This document shows positions 24,834-33,612 of a stretch of DNA of 64,000 nucleotides, piece by piece (the stretch's first letter is position 1; every line of letters begins with the position of its first letter). The stretch is from Bhargavaea ginsengi (GTDB taxonomy: Bacteria > Bacillota > Bacilli > Bacillales_A > Planococcaceae): positions 19,124 through 83,123 of the forward strand of contig NZ_FNZF01000006.1 of NCBI RefSeq assembly GCF_900109165.1, given 5' to 3'. The notes beneath the pieces are model-generated. The model did not search any database. It was not told the DNA's origin and saw only the letters and a program-made list of their open reading frames with translations. Both the position numbers and the translations under genes were made by a program.

Positions 24834-25652
24834 TCAGATTTCTTTGAGAACACCTTTTACAAGGCCGGCAAATTTAGTCCGGACTTGTGCGGCAACTTCA
24901 ATCACTTCGTCATGGCTGAGCGGCTGGTCAAGGATGCCCGCTGCCATGTTGGTGAGGCAGGAGATGCCGAGGACGTTCATACCGCCGTGCGCCGCAACGA
25001 TCACTTCCGGCACGGTCGACATGCCGACCGCGTCCGCGCCGAGCGTGCGGATCATGCGAATTTCTGCAGGCGTTTCATACGTCGGGCCGCTCCACCACGC
25101 GTAGACGCCTTCGCGGAGACTGAAGCCGAGGCTGTCTGCCACACTGAATGCCTTTGTCTGCAATTCCTTGCTGTACACCTGTGTCAGATCCGGGAAGCGG
25201 GTGCCGAGCTCATCGTGGTTCGGCCCGATCAGCGGGTTGGTGCCCGTCAGGTTCAGGTGATCGGTGATCAGCATGAGATCCCCTGGGCTGAATTCCTTGT
25301 TCACCGAGCCACAGGCGTTCGTGATGATGAGGTCATTGATGCCGAGCGCCTTCATGACGCGGACCGGGAACGTGACATCTTCGAGCGAATAGCCCTCGTA
25401 ATAGTGGTAGCGGCCCTTCATTGCCGCTACGGTTCTGCCGTTCAGCTTGCCGATGACGAACTCGTTTGCATGTCCGACGGCGGATGATGTAGCGAAATGC
25501 GGAATGTCCGCATAGGGGATACTGACGGCATCTTCAATCTCATCGGCCAGCGACCCGAGGCCGGAGCCGAGGATCAGGCCGACTGTCGGCTGATGGTCCG
25601 TCTTGTCTTTGATAAATGATGTGGCTTCCCAAATCTTGTGGAACAGGTCCAT
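24834..25652 (-). CDS. Purine-nucleoside phosphorylase, trimeric PunA/PupG class
   Basis: A 272-residue cytosolic enzyme that splits guanosine, inosine or deoxy forms with phosphate into base and ribose-1-phosphate. Class signatures visible: LGSGLG near residue 30 (phosphate binding), GRYHYYEGY, the loop NACGSVN and the catalytic GMSTVPE near residue 208. It is the trimeric (low molecular mass) type, distinct from hexameric DeoD. Start at the ATG at 25652 after GAGGAGAG; the frame is open further upstream without a binding site. Single gene. Confidence 0.9.
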   Translation of the reverse strand: MDLFHKIWEATSFIKDKTDHQPTVGLILGSGLGSLADEIEDAVSIPYADIPHFATSSAVGHANEFVIGKLNGRTVAAMKGRYHYYEGYSLEDVTFPVRVMKALGINDLIITNACGSVNKEFSPGDLMLITDHLNLTGTNPLIGPNHDELGTRFPDLTQVYSKELQTKAFSVADSLGFSLREGVYAWWSGPTYETPAEIRMIRTLGADAVGMSTVPEVIVAAHGGMNVLGISCLTNMAAGILDQPLSHDEVIEVAAQVRTKFAGLVKGVLKEI

Positions 25653-25734
25653 CTGAATCTCTCCTCTTTGTAAGGGCGGCACAAGCAGCCCATTTCATAC
25701 AGTATTAATACCCGCGCGGACAAATCCGGAATCC

Positions 25735-26913
25735 TCAGCCGAGGACCGGGGCGAGTTCTTTTTTAAGCTCCCGCTCCATGAACGGTTCCGCGCCAAGCAT
25801 GTCCCGGAAGGCTTTGTACCGGGCCACCCGCACGTCATCGGCTGTGCGTCCGGTTTTGTAGGCGCGGATCATGATGTTTTTCGGTGTGTGCGCCATATCG
25901 ATGAATTCCAGCAGCTGCGCGTCGTACCCGAGCAGGCTCAGCAGCTCCGCCCGGATCGAGTCGGTTGCCAGTGAGGCGAAGCGTTCCTTGATGAGCCCGT
26001 GCTGGAGCATGACGCCGAGTTCAGGGGCATCCAGCTGGCCGAACAGCTCGTGCTGGCAGCATGGAACACTCAGGATGACATCCGCGTCCCAACGAACCGC
26101 ACGCGCAAGCGCCATATCAGTCGCAACATCGCATGCATGGAGTGTCACCACCATGTCGACCGCTGTCTCGTCATTATAATCGTTGATGTCGCCGACAAGG
26201 AACTCAAGGTCGTCCCCGTAGCCGAGGTCGTTTGAGATTTGCCGACAATCCTCGATGACTTCCTTCTTCAGGTCGAGGCCGGTCACCCTGACGTCGAGCT
26301 CCTTTTCTATCCTCAGGTAGTGGTAGAGGGCAAACGTCAGATACGACTTGCCGGATCCAAAGTCTAGAATGCGGATCGTCCGGTCCGTCGGCAGATGGGC
26401 GAGGCTGTCGGCAATGTACTCGGTGAACCGGTTAATCTGCCGGAACTTGTCCATCTTGCCCTTTTTCACTTTCCCGTCCTCGGTCTGCACGCCGAGCCGC
26501 ACGAGAAACGGATACGGTGTCCCTTCCTCGAGGATGTACTGCTTTTTCCGGTTGTGGGAGAGGTTCGGTGCCGCAGTCGTCTCGGACTGTTCGGTTTTCC
26601 AGGACACCTTCAGCTTTTTTGAAAGGCGGATCTGCACTTCTTCGCCGATAAACGATGCCTGCATCTGGCGGAACTCCCGGAGGAGGCCGTCCAGAACAGG
26701 GTGCACTTCTCCGGCCGGTACGTTTTCGTGCTTCAGGACACGCTCGTATTGGTATTCGAACTGGATATGGAGTTCTCCTCGGAGCTCGACTGGCTTCAGT
26801 TTGATGCGCTGCAGCCCTTCCGACTTCGACCTGGGCTGGCTGATTGTCGCCTTGGCCAGCGTGCCGTTCGCCATGCGGGAGGCAAGCGCATCGATCATCT
26901 CTTCAAATTCCAT
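25735..26913 (-). CDS. Class I SAM-dependent methyltransferase (Methyltransf_32-like)
   Basis: A 392-residue protein. Residues about 1-170 are a family-specific N-terminal domain (with SHNRKKQYILEEGTPYPFL); the SAM-binding Rossmann core follows with ILDFGSGKSYLTFALYHYL near residue 185 and the later ALHACD-like TLHACDVATD and SVPCCQHEL motifs that mark the METTL25/RRNAD1-like group. Targets are probably RNA or another nucleophile; not determinable here. AAAGGAGG lies before the ATG at 26913. It stands between PNP and nitroreductase genes on the same strand. Confidence 0.83.
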   Translation of the reverse strand: MEFEEMIDALASRMANGTLAKATISQPRSKSEGLQRIKLKPVELRGELHIQFEYQYERVLKHENVPAGEVHPVLDGLLREFRQMQASFIGEEVQIRLSKKLKVSWKTEQSETTAAPNLSHNRKKQYILEEGTPYPFLVRLGVQTEDGKVKKGKMDKFRQINRFTEYIADSLAHLPTDRTIRILDFGSGKSYLTFALYHYLRIEKELDVRVTGLDLKKEVIEDCRQISNDLGYGDDLEFLVGDINDYNDETAVDMVVTLHACDVATDMALARAVRWDADVILSVPCCQHELFGQLDAPELGVMLQHGLIKERFASLATDSIRAELLSLLGYDAQLLEFIDMAHTPKNIMIRAYKTGRTADDVRVARYKAFRDMLGAEPFMERELKKELAPVLG

Positions 26914-26958
26914 TGGCTATCCTCCTTTCTGGTTGAGGTAGTGCGTATCGATTTCACA

Positions 26959-27690
26959 TTACTCGAACTTGAATCCCTGCTTGGCTAAGAATTCTTTCAG
27001 ATGCAGACGGCGTGGAGCTTTAAGGAACTCTGCCATGTCGCCTGACCATGTGGCGTCTTTCCGGTTGCTGCCGCGGCTCAGATAGTAGTCGTTCATCGTC
27101 CGGTCGTATTCCGGCAGCTGTTCTTCATACTTTTTACTGTCGTACTCGTTCTCATGCAGGATGGAAGTGACCGGTAGGCGAGGTTTTACTTCGTTGCGGA
27201 ATTTCGGAACGCCGATGGTCATGCCGTAAAGCGGCGCGACCCCTTCCGGCAGGCCGAGAACTTGGCTGATTTCTTCTGGCGCATTGCGCACACCGCCGAT
27301 ATAGCAGATGCCGTAGCCTTCCGATTCCGCAGCAATCGCGACATTCTGGGCGAGCAGGGCTGTGTCTGTGACACCGACAACGAGCGCCTCGGCGTTCGAG
27401 TAGACGATCTTCTCGTCTTGGAGGGCTGCCGCCGCTTCCAGCCGGCGGAAATCCATGCAGAATACGAGAGCCGCACCGGCCGTCAGAAACTGCTTCGGGT
27501 TTTTTGAGAGTTCAGCGAGTGCTTCGCGCTTTGCCGGATCAGTCACATGGATAACCGAATACGCCTGGACAAAGTGTGAGCTCGCCGCATGCTGTCCGGC
27601 GCTGACGAGCCGCTCCACCGTTTCCCGGCTGAGCGTGACATCCTCATAATCGCGCACCGAGGAGTGCGAGTTAAGCAGATCAAGGACCAT
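26959..27690 (-). CDS. NADPH-dependent nitro/flavin reductase (NfsA/NfrA-type)
   Basis: A 243-residue FMN enzyme of the oxygen-insensitive nitroreductase family. The N-terminal SSVRDYEDVTLS provides the FMN phosphate site, and AESEGYGICYIGGVRN near residue 125 the second FMN contact; the C-terminal extension with KRRRxxDATW-like RGSNRKDATWSG places it with NfsA/NfrA1 rather than NfsB. It may reduce nitroaromatics, quinones or flavins with NADPH. Divergent from the YerD-like gene, as neighbouring redox genes. Ribosome binding site GAAAGGGG. Confidence 0.85.
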   Translation of the reverse strand: MVLDLLNSHSSVRDYEDVTLSRETVERLVSAGQHAASSHFVQAYSVIHVTDPAKREALAELSKNPKQFLTAGAALVFCMDFRRLEAAAALQDEKIVYSNAEALVVGVTDTALLAQNVAIAAESEGYGICYIGGVRNAPEEISQVLGLPEGVAPLYGMTIGVPKFRNEVKPRLPVTSILHENEYDSKKYEEQLPEYDRTMNDYYLSRGSNRKDATWSGDMAEFLKAPRRLHLKEFLAKQGFKFE

Positions 27691-27818
27691 TGATAAAAGA
27701 CCCCTTTCAGGTTTTTATGTGTATGCATCACTCCATAGCTTATCAAAAGAGTTTTAGGGTAAACAATTTTCGAGGTCTGCACAATCAGAAATACATATGG
27801 AAAGGGGAGAAAGAGAAG

Positions 27819-29408
27819 ATGAATACTTTTTTTGAGAACGTCTCACTCACAGCCATGATTTTGTTTATCCTGCTCGTCGTCGTTCCTGCCGTGACACTGG
27901 TCTGGCTGTTTTTCTATGACCGCGGCCAGAAGCAGCACTCGATCCTGCGGAATTTCCCGATCCTCGGACGGGTCCGCTATTTTCTCGAGCAGACGGGTCC
28001 CGAGTTCAGACAGTATCTGTTCTCCGACGACAATAGCGGAAAGCCATTCAGCCGGGAGGAGTACCTGCATATGGTGTTGCCCGGAAAGTATAAAAGCTCT
28101 CTGATCGGCTTTGGTTCTAAGCGGGATTTCGAAGAACCCGGCTACTATATCCGAAATGCGATGTTCACAAAACAGAATGAAGAGATGCGCGTCGACAATT
28201 CTGATCTTGTTGATACCCGCCACTATGTGATTGACGACGAAGGTCTGTTTACGCGCCGCGAGCATATGGAAGATGCTCCGGCTCTGCCGTGGCTGTTGCC
28301 GCCGGATGATGCAGTCGTGATCGGACCTGATTGCCGGGAACCGTTTCATGTGCGCAGCCTGCTCGGACAGTCGGCGATGAGCTTTGGATCTCTCGGCAAA
28401 AACGCCATCACTGCGCTGTCCAAGGGAATCGGGATGGCGAAAGGCGCCTGGATGAACACGGGCGAGGGCGGCCTGTCGGATTATCACTTGGCCGGCGGCC
28501 CGGAAATCATCGCGCAGATCAGTTCCGGCCTGTTCGGCTACCGGACGCCGGACGGGGAGTTCGATATCGAAAAGGTGAAGGAAAAGGCCGCCATCCCGAA
28601 TGTGCGTGCGTTTGAACTGAAGCTTGCCCAAGGCGCAAAGATGCGCGGCGGCCACGTGGAAGGCGAGAAGGTGACGGAGGAGATCGCCAAAATCCGGACC
28701 GTCGAACCGTATACGACGATCAACAGCCCGAACCGATTCCGGGAATTTGACGACTATCCGTCGATGTTCGAATTTATCGGGCAGATCCGTGAGGCCGGCG
28801 GGAAGCCCGTCGGCATCAAGGTGGTCATCGGCAGTAAAAGCGAAGCCGATGAACTGGCGGGTTGGATGAAGAAAACCGGAAAAGGGCCGGACTTTATCTC
28901 GGTTGACGGATCGGAAGGCGGTTCAGGCGCGACCTATCAGGACCTGGCAGACAGTCTCGGCCTGCCGATAAAAACGGCGCTCACCATCCTCGATGACTCA
29001 CTCCGCGAGCATGGCGTGCGCGACAGGGTGAAGATCATCGCCTCAGGCAAGATCACGACACCTGACAAGGCGGCTGTTGCGCTCGCACTCGGAGCGGACC
29101 TGGTCCAGGTGGCCCGCGGCTTCATGATTTCCGTCGGGTGCATCATGGCGCTGAAGTGCCATACGAACGAATGCCCGGCAGGTGTCGCGACGACTGATGA
29201 GGACCTTCAGCGTGCATTGGTCGTAGACGAGAAAAAGTACCGCGTCACAAACTATATCCTGACGATGCGCGAGGGGCTATTCCGCATTGCTGCGGCAGCC
29301 GGACTCGATTCTCCGACCAAGCTGGACCGCACTCATCTCGTTTATCTGGACGAACGGGGCCGCGCCTATCCGGTGCAAGGTCATGATGAACATCTGCGCG
29401 CGCAATAA
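27819..29408 (+). CDS. FMN-binding glutamate synthase-like protein, YerD-like
   Basis: A 529-residue protein with a N-terminal membrane segment (about residues 10-30, MILFILLVVVPAVTLVWLFF in part) followed by the TIM-barrel of the glutamate synthase central/FMN domain (MSFGSLGKNAITALSKG; EGGSGATYQDLADSLGLP; LGADLVQVARGFMISVGCIMALKC with the family's 3Fe-4S-type Cys cluster C..CHTNECPAG). It lacks the glutaminase domain of true GltB. B. subtilis YerD has the same layout; its reaction is unknown. Start at the ATG at 27819 behind AAAGGGGAG. Confidence 0.87.
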   Translation: MNTFFENVSLTAMILFILLVVVPAVTLVWLFFYDRGQKQHSILRNFPILGRVRYFLEQTGPEFRQYLFSDDNSGKPFSREEYLHMVLPGKYKSSLIGFGSKRDFEEPGYYIRNAMFTKQNEEMRVDNSDLVDTRHYVIDDEGLFTRREHMEDAPALPWLLPPDDAVVIGPDCREPFHVRSLLGQSAMSFGSLGKNAITALSKGIGMAKGAWMNTGEGGLSDYHLAGGPEIIAQISSGLFGYRTPDGEFDIEKVKEKAAIPNVRAFELKLAQGAKMRGGHVEGEKVTEEIAKIRTVEPYTTINSPNRFREFDDYPSMFEFIGQIREAGGKPVGIKVVIGSKSEADELAGWMKKTGKGPDFISVDGSEGGSGATYQDLADSLGLPIKTALTILDDSLREHGVRDRVKIIASGKITTPDKAAVALALGADLVQVARGFMISVGCIMALKCHTNECPAGVATTDEDLQRALVVDEKKYRVTNYILTMREGLFRIAAAAGLDSPTKLDRTHLVYLDERGRAYPVQGHDEHLRAQ

Positions 29409-29412
29409 TCAA

Positions 29413-29448
29413 TTGGCACGCCGCCCCCCCAGGGCGGCGTGTTCATTT
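29413..29448 (+). terminator. Terminator of the YerD-like gene
   Basis: CACGCCGCCC / GGGCGGCGTG stem followed by TTCATTTAT. Confidence 0.82.
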
Positions 29449-29506
29449 ATCCAAACAGCTTCCAATAAACTTTCGAAACCCTCAGAAAAATGTGGTAACA
29501 TACTGT

Positions 29507-29520
29507 TGAAAACGATTTCA
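29507..29520. promoter_or_regulatory. cre-like CcpA site
   Basis: TGAAAACGATTTCA fits the cre consensus TGWAANCGNTNWCA at all fixed positions. It lies 16 bases before the ATG of the acyl-CoA synthetase gene and overlaps the start of its ribosome binding region, a place where bound CcpA would block elongation. Confidence 0.6.
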
Positions 29521-29535
29521 AAAGGGGGCGTTTGG

Positions 29536-31179
29536 ATGGCACTGCTCAACAAAACTGTCGGAGAGGTGGTCCGGGAGAAGGCGAGGCAATTCCCGGATGT
29601 GGAAGCCTACGTTTATCCGGAGCATGGAATCCGGAAAACCTACCGGGAGTTTGATGAAGAGACGGACCGTCTGGCGAAAGCCTATCTCGGGATGGGGATC
29701 AAAAAAGGGGAACATGTCGCCATTTGGAGTGACAACAAGCGCCAGTGGTTCCTGAGCCAGTTCGCGACAGGCAAGATGGGGGCCGTGCTCGTGACGGTGA
29801 ATACCAACTATCAGGCAGCGGAACTCGAGTACCTGCTAAAGCAGTCCGAGTCGACGACGCTCATCCTGGATGAGGGGTTCAAGGGGACGAGCTATATCGA
29901 CATCATCCGACAGGTATGCCCGGAGGCCGAGGTCTCGGAAAAGGGTGAGATCTCGTGCAAGAATCTCCCGCATCTGAAACGCATCATTCTCATGACGGAA
30001 CGGGACGAGCGGGGGATGTTCAAGTGGTCCGAGTTTGAGGCGAAGGCCGACAGTGTCACGGATGAAGAATTAGAGGCCGTGTTCCGGTCACTTGATCCGG
30101 AGGACGCCATCAACATGCAGTACACATCAGGCACGACCGGCTTCCCGAAGGGCGTCATGCTGACGCATAATAACATCGTCAACAACGCACAGCTGATCGG
30201 AGACCGGATGAAGCTGACGGAGAAGGACCGGCTGTGCATCCCTGTGCCGTTTTTCCACTGCTTCGGCTGCGTGCTCAGCACACTGACGGCTGTCACGCAC
30301 GCGTCGACTTCGGTGATTATTGAGCAGTTTAATCCGCTTACTGTGCTGAAAGCCGTGCAGGATGAGAAATGCACAGCGCTCAATGGGGTTCCGACGATGT
30401 TCATCGCGGAGCTCCAGCATCCGGAGTTCAAGAACTTCGATACGTCCTCTCTCCGGACGGGCATCATGGCCGGCTCCACATGTCCGATCGAGGTGATGAA
30501 GCAGGTCATCAACGAAATGGGTGCCGATGAAATCACCATCTGCTACGGCCAGACGGAGTCGTCGCCCGTCATCACGCAGACCACGACGAATGACCCGATC
30601 GAGAAGCGCGTAGCGACCGTCGGCAAGCCGCATCCGTATGTCGAAGTAAAGATCATCGACCCGGCGACCGGCAAGGAAGTCCCGAAGGGCGAGCCAGGTG
30701 AGCTGTGCACACGGGGCTACCACGTGATGAAAGGCTACTATAATAATGAAGAAGCTACTCGCAAGGCGATCGATGAGGATGGCTGGCTCCATACCGGCGA
30801 CATCGCAGTCATGGATGAAGACGGCTATCTAGACATCACGGGCCGCATCAAAGACATGGTCATCCGGGGCGGCGAGAACATCTATCCGCGTGAAATCGAG
30901 GAGTTCCTCTACACGCATCCGTCAGTGAGCGATGTCCAGGTGATTGGCGTGCCGGATCCGAAATACGGCGAGGAACTCATGGCCTGGATTATTCTGAAGC
31001 CGGGCGCTGAAGAAACGGCCGAGTCGGTCCGTGAATTCTGCAAAGGGAAAATCTCCTATCACAAAATCCCGCGCTATATCGAGTTCACCGACGAGTACCC
31101 GATGACCGCTTCGGGCAAAATCCAGAAATTCAAGCTCCGAGAGATGTCCGAGGAACGCACCGGCATCGGGGCGAAATAA
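29536..31179 (+). CDS. AMP-binding acyl-CoA synthetase, YngI-like
   Basis: A 547-residue adenylate-forming enzyme that activates a fatty acid with ATP and CoA. Core motifs: YTSGTTGFPKG (P-loop, near residue 195), ICYGQTESSP, DGWLHTGDIAVMDEDGYL and the C-terminal catalytic Lys region MTASGKIQKFKLRE. Closest known layout is B. subtilis YngI. Start at the ATG at 29536, RBS AAAAGGGGG. A cre-like site between promoter region and RBS suggests catabolite control of fatty acid use. Ends at a strong terminator. Confidence 0.9.
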   Translation: MALLNKTVGEVVREKARQFPDVEAYVYPEHGIRKTYREFDEETDRLAKAYLGMGIKKGEHVAIWSDNKRQWFLSQFATGKMGAVLVTVNTNYQAAELEYLLKQSESTTLILDEGFKGTSYIDIIRQVCPEAEVSEKGEISCKNLPHLKRIILMTERDERGMFKWSEFEAKADSVTDEELEAVFRSLDPEDAINMQYTSGTTGFPKGVMLTHNNIVNNAQLIGDRMKLTEKDRLCIPVPFFHCFGCVLSTLTAVTHASTSVIIEQFNPLTVLKAVQDEKCTALNGVPTMFIAELQHPEFKNFDTSSLRTGIMAGSTCPIEVMKQVINEMGADEITICYGQTESSPVITQTTTNDPIEKRVATVGKPHPYVEVKIIDPATGKEVPKGEPGELCTRGYHVMKGYYNNEEATRKAIDEDGWLHTGDIAVMDEDGYLDITGRIKDMVIRGGENIYPREIEEFLYTHPSVSDVQVIGVPDPKYGEELMAWIILKPGAEETAESVREFCKGKISYHKIPRYIEFTDEYPMTASGKIQKFKLREMSEERTGIGAK

Positions 31180-31183
31180 TGAG

Positions 31184-31221
31184 GAAGCCGTCCCGGTATG
31201 ATGCCGGGACGGCTTTTTGAC
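31184..31221 (+). terminator. Terminator of the acyl-CoA synthetase gene
   Basis: AAGCCGTCCCGG / CCGGGACGGCTT stem and TTTTTG. Confidence 0.9.
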
Positions 31222-31312
31222 GCGGAGCGTTGGCTATGTCAACGTTTCAGTCCTTTATCGCAAGGTCTTAATAAAGATCATCAACGTTTCACTCAAAATC
31301 ATCTGAACCTAT

Positions 31313-31341
31313 GAAAAAAGACCGCACCCCGTGCGGTCTTC
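31313..31341 (-). terminator. Terminator of the DUF2188 gene
   Basis: Minus-strand stem AAGACCGCAC / GTGCGGTCTT with 3-base loop then TTTTTTC; overlaps the last base pairs of the coding region. Confidence 0.85.
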
Positions 31342-31717
31342 ACCCTTCATACAGCGTATCTTCGAGTTCTCCGTCGCCCTTATAGATCTTCAATACGCCG
31401 TTTTGATCATTGACGCGCGGCTTGGCTTTTTCGAGAAGATCATCTTTCGTATCCTCTCGCAGAATGGCGCGGTCGTTGCCCTTTTTACGAAGCACCCACT
31501 CATCGCCGTCTTCCCTGACTTCATACACCGTCCGCCCGCCATCATCGTCCCCGTCCCCGTGCACGTATTCACGGGCCTGGTCCATCGCAATCGGGATGGC
31601 GCGGTCATCTTCGTATCCGTCGCGCACAAGGGCATTGGCAATTTCAATCGCTTTGTCCTTGACCGGCTCGTCCAGATTTTTGAACGAGTCCGGATAATCC
31701 TGTTTGTTCCATGGCAT
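31340..31717 (-). CDS. DUF2188 protein, YdaT-like
   Basis: A 125-residue acidic soluble protein in two parts: an N-terminal ChaB-like helical unit (MPWNKQDYPDSFKNLDEPV, then AIEIANALVRDG) and a C-terminal DUF2188 unit (GDEWVLRKKGNDRAI..KDDLLEKAKP). This is the layout of B. subtilis YdaT, a general-stress protein of unknown role. AAGGAGGCG lies before the ATG. A sigma-B-type promoter sits directly upstream, which supports stress induction. Confidence 0.83.
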   Translation of the reverse strand: MPWNKQDYPDSFKNLDEPVKDKAIEIANALVRDGYEDDRAIPIAMDQAREYVHGDGDDDGGRTVYEVREDGDEWVLRKKGNDRAILREDTKDDLLEKAKPRVNDQNGVLKIYKGDGELEDTLYEG

Positions 31718-31745
31718 ACCGGATCGCCTCCTTATACATAAGGAA

Positions 31746-31770
31746 ATTCCCCGCGAGGATTAACCTAAAC
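31746..31770 (-). promoter_or_regulatory. Sigma-B-type promoter of the DUF2188 gene
   Basis: Minus strand GTTTAG (31770-31765), 13-base spacer, GGGAAT (31751-31746), matching GTTTAA/GGGWAT; the -10 lies 29 bases before the start codon. Confidence 0.65.
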
Positions 31771-32038
31771 CTTTCCGGCATACATGACCGGGCTCCTCAT
31801 ATGCAGACAGTTTCCACCGCCATTCGCGATACTTTTACGGCAACTGCCCATGGATCATTATCCGACATGCCTTATGTCATTGCCGGTCGATTTCCCGGGA
31901 AATATTCAATGTCATCCGATTTCATCGTACTCCGGTTCGACAGTCTGCGATTATCTGCAATACACTCCGCCAATTCTCCGAAAAAGCAGGCATGTTGTCA
32001 TAGGACATATGATAGGATAGCAGGTAAGGGGGGATAAG

Positions 32039-33526
32039 ATGACAGATACAACGTTCAAACTCATTGCCATACTAATTTACTTGGCGCTAATGCTGTTCAT
32101 CGGCTGGTACGGTTACCGGAAAACAGCGAATCTGTCCGATTATATGTTGGGTGGACGCCAGCTCGGTCCGGCCGTCAGTGCGCTGAGCGCCGGTGCTTCA
32201 GACATGTCAGGATGGCTCCTGATGGGATTCCCGGGTGCGATTTACCTGTCAGGCCTGGGGGAGGCTTGGATCGGAATTGGCCTGACGATCGGGGCATATC
32301 TGAATTGGCTTTACGTGGCACCAAGACTTCGGGTGTATACCCAGGTATCTGCGGATTCCATCACCATTCCAAGTTATCTGCAGAGCCGGCTTAAAGACCG
32401 CTCGTCACTTCTTCGGATCGCCTCGGGTATCATTATTCTGGCCTTCTTCACCTTTTACGTGTCATCGGGCATGGTTGCAGGGGGCGTCTTTTTCCAGAGC
32501 TCGTTTGGACTCAGCTATCATACAGGTCTGATTGTCGTTTCTGCAGTCGTCCTGGCTTATACGCTCTTTGGCGGGTTCCTGGCAGTCAGCTATACGGACT
32601 TTGTACAGGGGCTCATCATGTTTGCAGCACTTATTCTGGTGCCGGTTGTCGGTGTCTTTATCACCGGTGGACCGGCAGAGACGCTGTCGAGTATCCGGGA
32701 AGCCAGTCCTGATCATTTGAGCCTGATTGCGGGAACTACTGCAGCCGGGATCATTTCTTCCATAGCCTGGGGACTTGGTTACTTTGGCCAGCCGCATATT
32801 ATTGTCCGCTTCATGGCCATCCGGACAGTGAAAGAAACCCGCTCGGCCCGGCGGATCGGCATCGGGTGGATGCTTCTCAGCCTGCTTGGGGCGACAGCGA
32901 CTGCTCTGGTTGGCGTCGCGTATTTCCAGCAGAATCCGAACGTGTCACTCACGGATCCAGAAGCTGTTTTCATTGATCTCGGCCAGATTATTTTCCACCC
33001 GTTTATTGCAGGTGTCATTCTGGCAGCTGTATTGGCAGCGATCATGAGTACGATATCCTCACAGCTGCTGGTCACGTCTTCTGCTCTTGTCGAAGATATC
33101 TATAAAGCGGTCTTCAGGTCCGATGCGCCTGAGCAGCGATATGTATGGTATGGACGCATCGCCGTACTATTAACTGCAGTTATCGCGTTCATCCTTTCAT
33201 GGGAACAGAATGACACCATTCTTAAGCTCGTATCATTTGCATGGGCAGGTTTTGGTGCGGCGTTTGGTCCGATTATTCTGCTATCGCTTTACTGGCGCAA
33301 GTTGACTGCCCAGGGAGCGCTGTGGGGCATGATCACCGGAGCCATCGTCGTCATGATCTGGGGCAATGTCGATGCGCTGACGGGTATGCTTTATGAGATT
33401 GTGCCGGGCTTCATCTTAAGCCTTCTGGTGGCTGTTCTGGCGAGCAATGCGACCTACCGGCCGAATGAAGAAATTGAGCGTGAATTCAACGAAACGCTCG
33501 AGACACTTGAGCGTGATCAGAAATAA
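32039..33526 (+). CDS. putP: Sodium/proline symporter, PutP/OpuE-like
   Basis: A 495-residue SSS-family transporter with 12-13 spans that takes up proline with sodium, as nutrient or osmoprotectant. Family motifs: the N-terminal YMLGGRQLGP region, SAGASDMSGWLLMGFPG (sodium and proline site in TM2), GYFGQPHIIVRFMAI and AAVLAAIMSTISSQLLVTSSAL (TM8, second sodium-binding region). GGGGGATAAG precedes the ATG. It faces the BCCT transporter gene across a pair of terminators, making this a local osmolyte-uptake spot. Confidence 0.92.
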   Translation: MTDTTFKLIAILIYLALMLFIGWYGYRKTANLSDYMLGGRQLGPAVSALSAGASDMSGWLLMGFPGAIYLSGLGEAWIGIGLTIGAYLNWLYVAPRLRVYTQVSADSITIPSYLQSRLKDRSSLLRIASGIIILAFFTFYVSSGMVAGGVFFQSSFGLSYHTGLIVVSAVVLAYTLFGGFLAVSYTDFVQGLIMFAALILVPVVGVFITGGPAETLSSIREASPDHLSLIAGTTAAGIISSIAWGLGYFGQPHIIVRFMAIRTVKETRSARRIGIGWMLLSLLGATATALVGVAYFQQNPNVSLTDPEAVFIDLGQIIFHPFIAGVILAAVLAAIMSTISSQLLVTSSALVEDIYKAVFRSDAPEQRYVWYGRIAVLLTAVIAFILSWEQNDTILKLVSFAWAGFGAAFGPIILLSLYWRKLTAQGALWGMITGAIVVMIWGNVDALTGMLYEIVPGFILSLLVAVLASNATYRPNEEIEREFNETLETLERDQK

Positions 33527-33531
33527 GCAAG

Positions 33532-33566
33532 TATCCGGGGAGCCATTGGTTTCCCGGATCTTTTAA
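33532..33566 (+). terminator. Terminator of putP
   Basis: ATCCGGG / CCCGGAT stem with long loop, followed by CTTTTAAT. Confidence 0.65.
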
Positions 33567-33574
33567 TGTGAAAC

Positions 33575-33612
33575 AAAAAACCGATCCGGCAATCGGCCGG
33601 ATCGGTTTCACT
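33575..33612. terminator. Bidirectional terminator between putP and the BCCT gene
   Basis: ACCGATCCGG / CCGGATCGGT stem with A-run and T-run on opposite sides. Confidence 0.85.
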
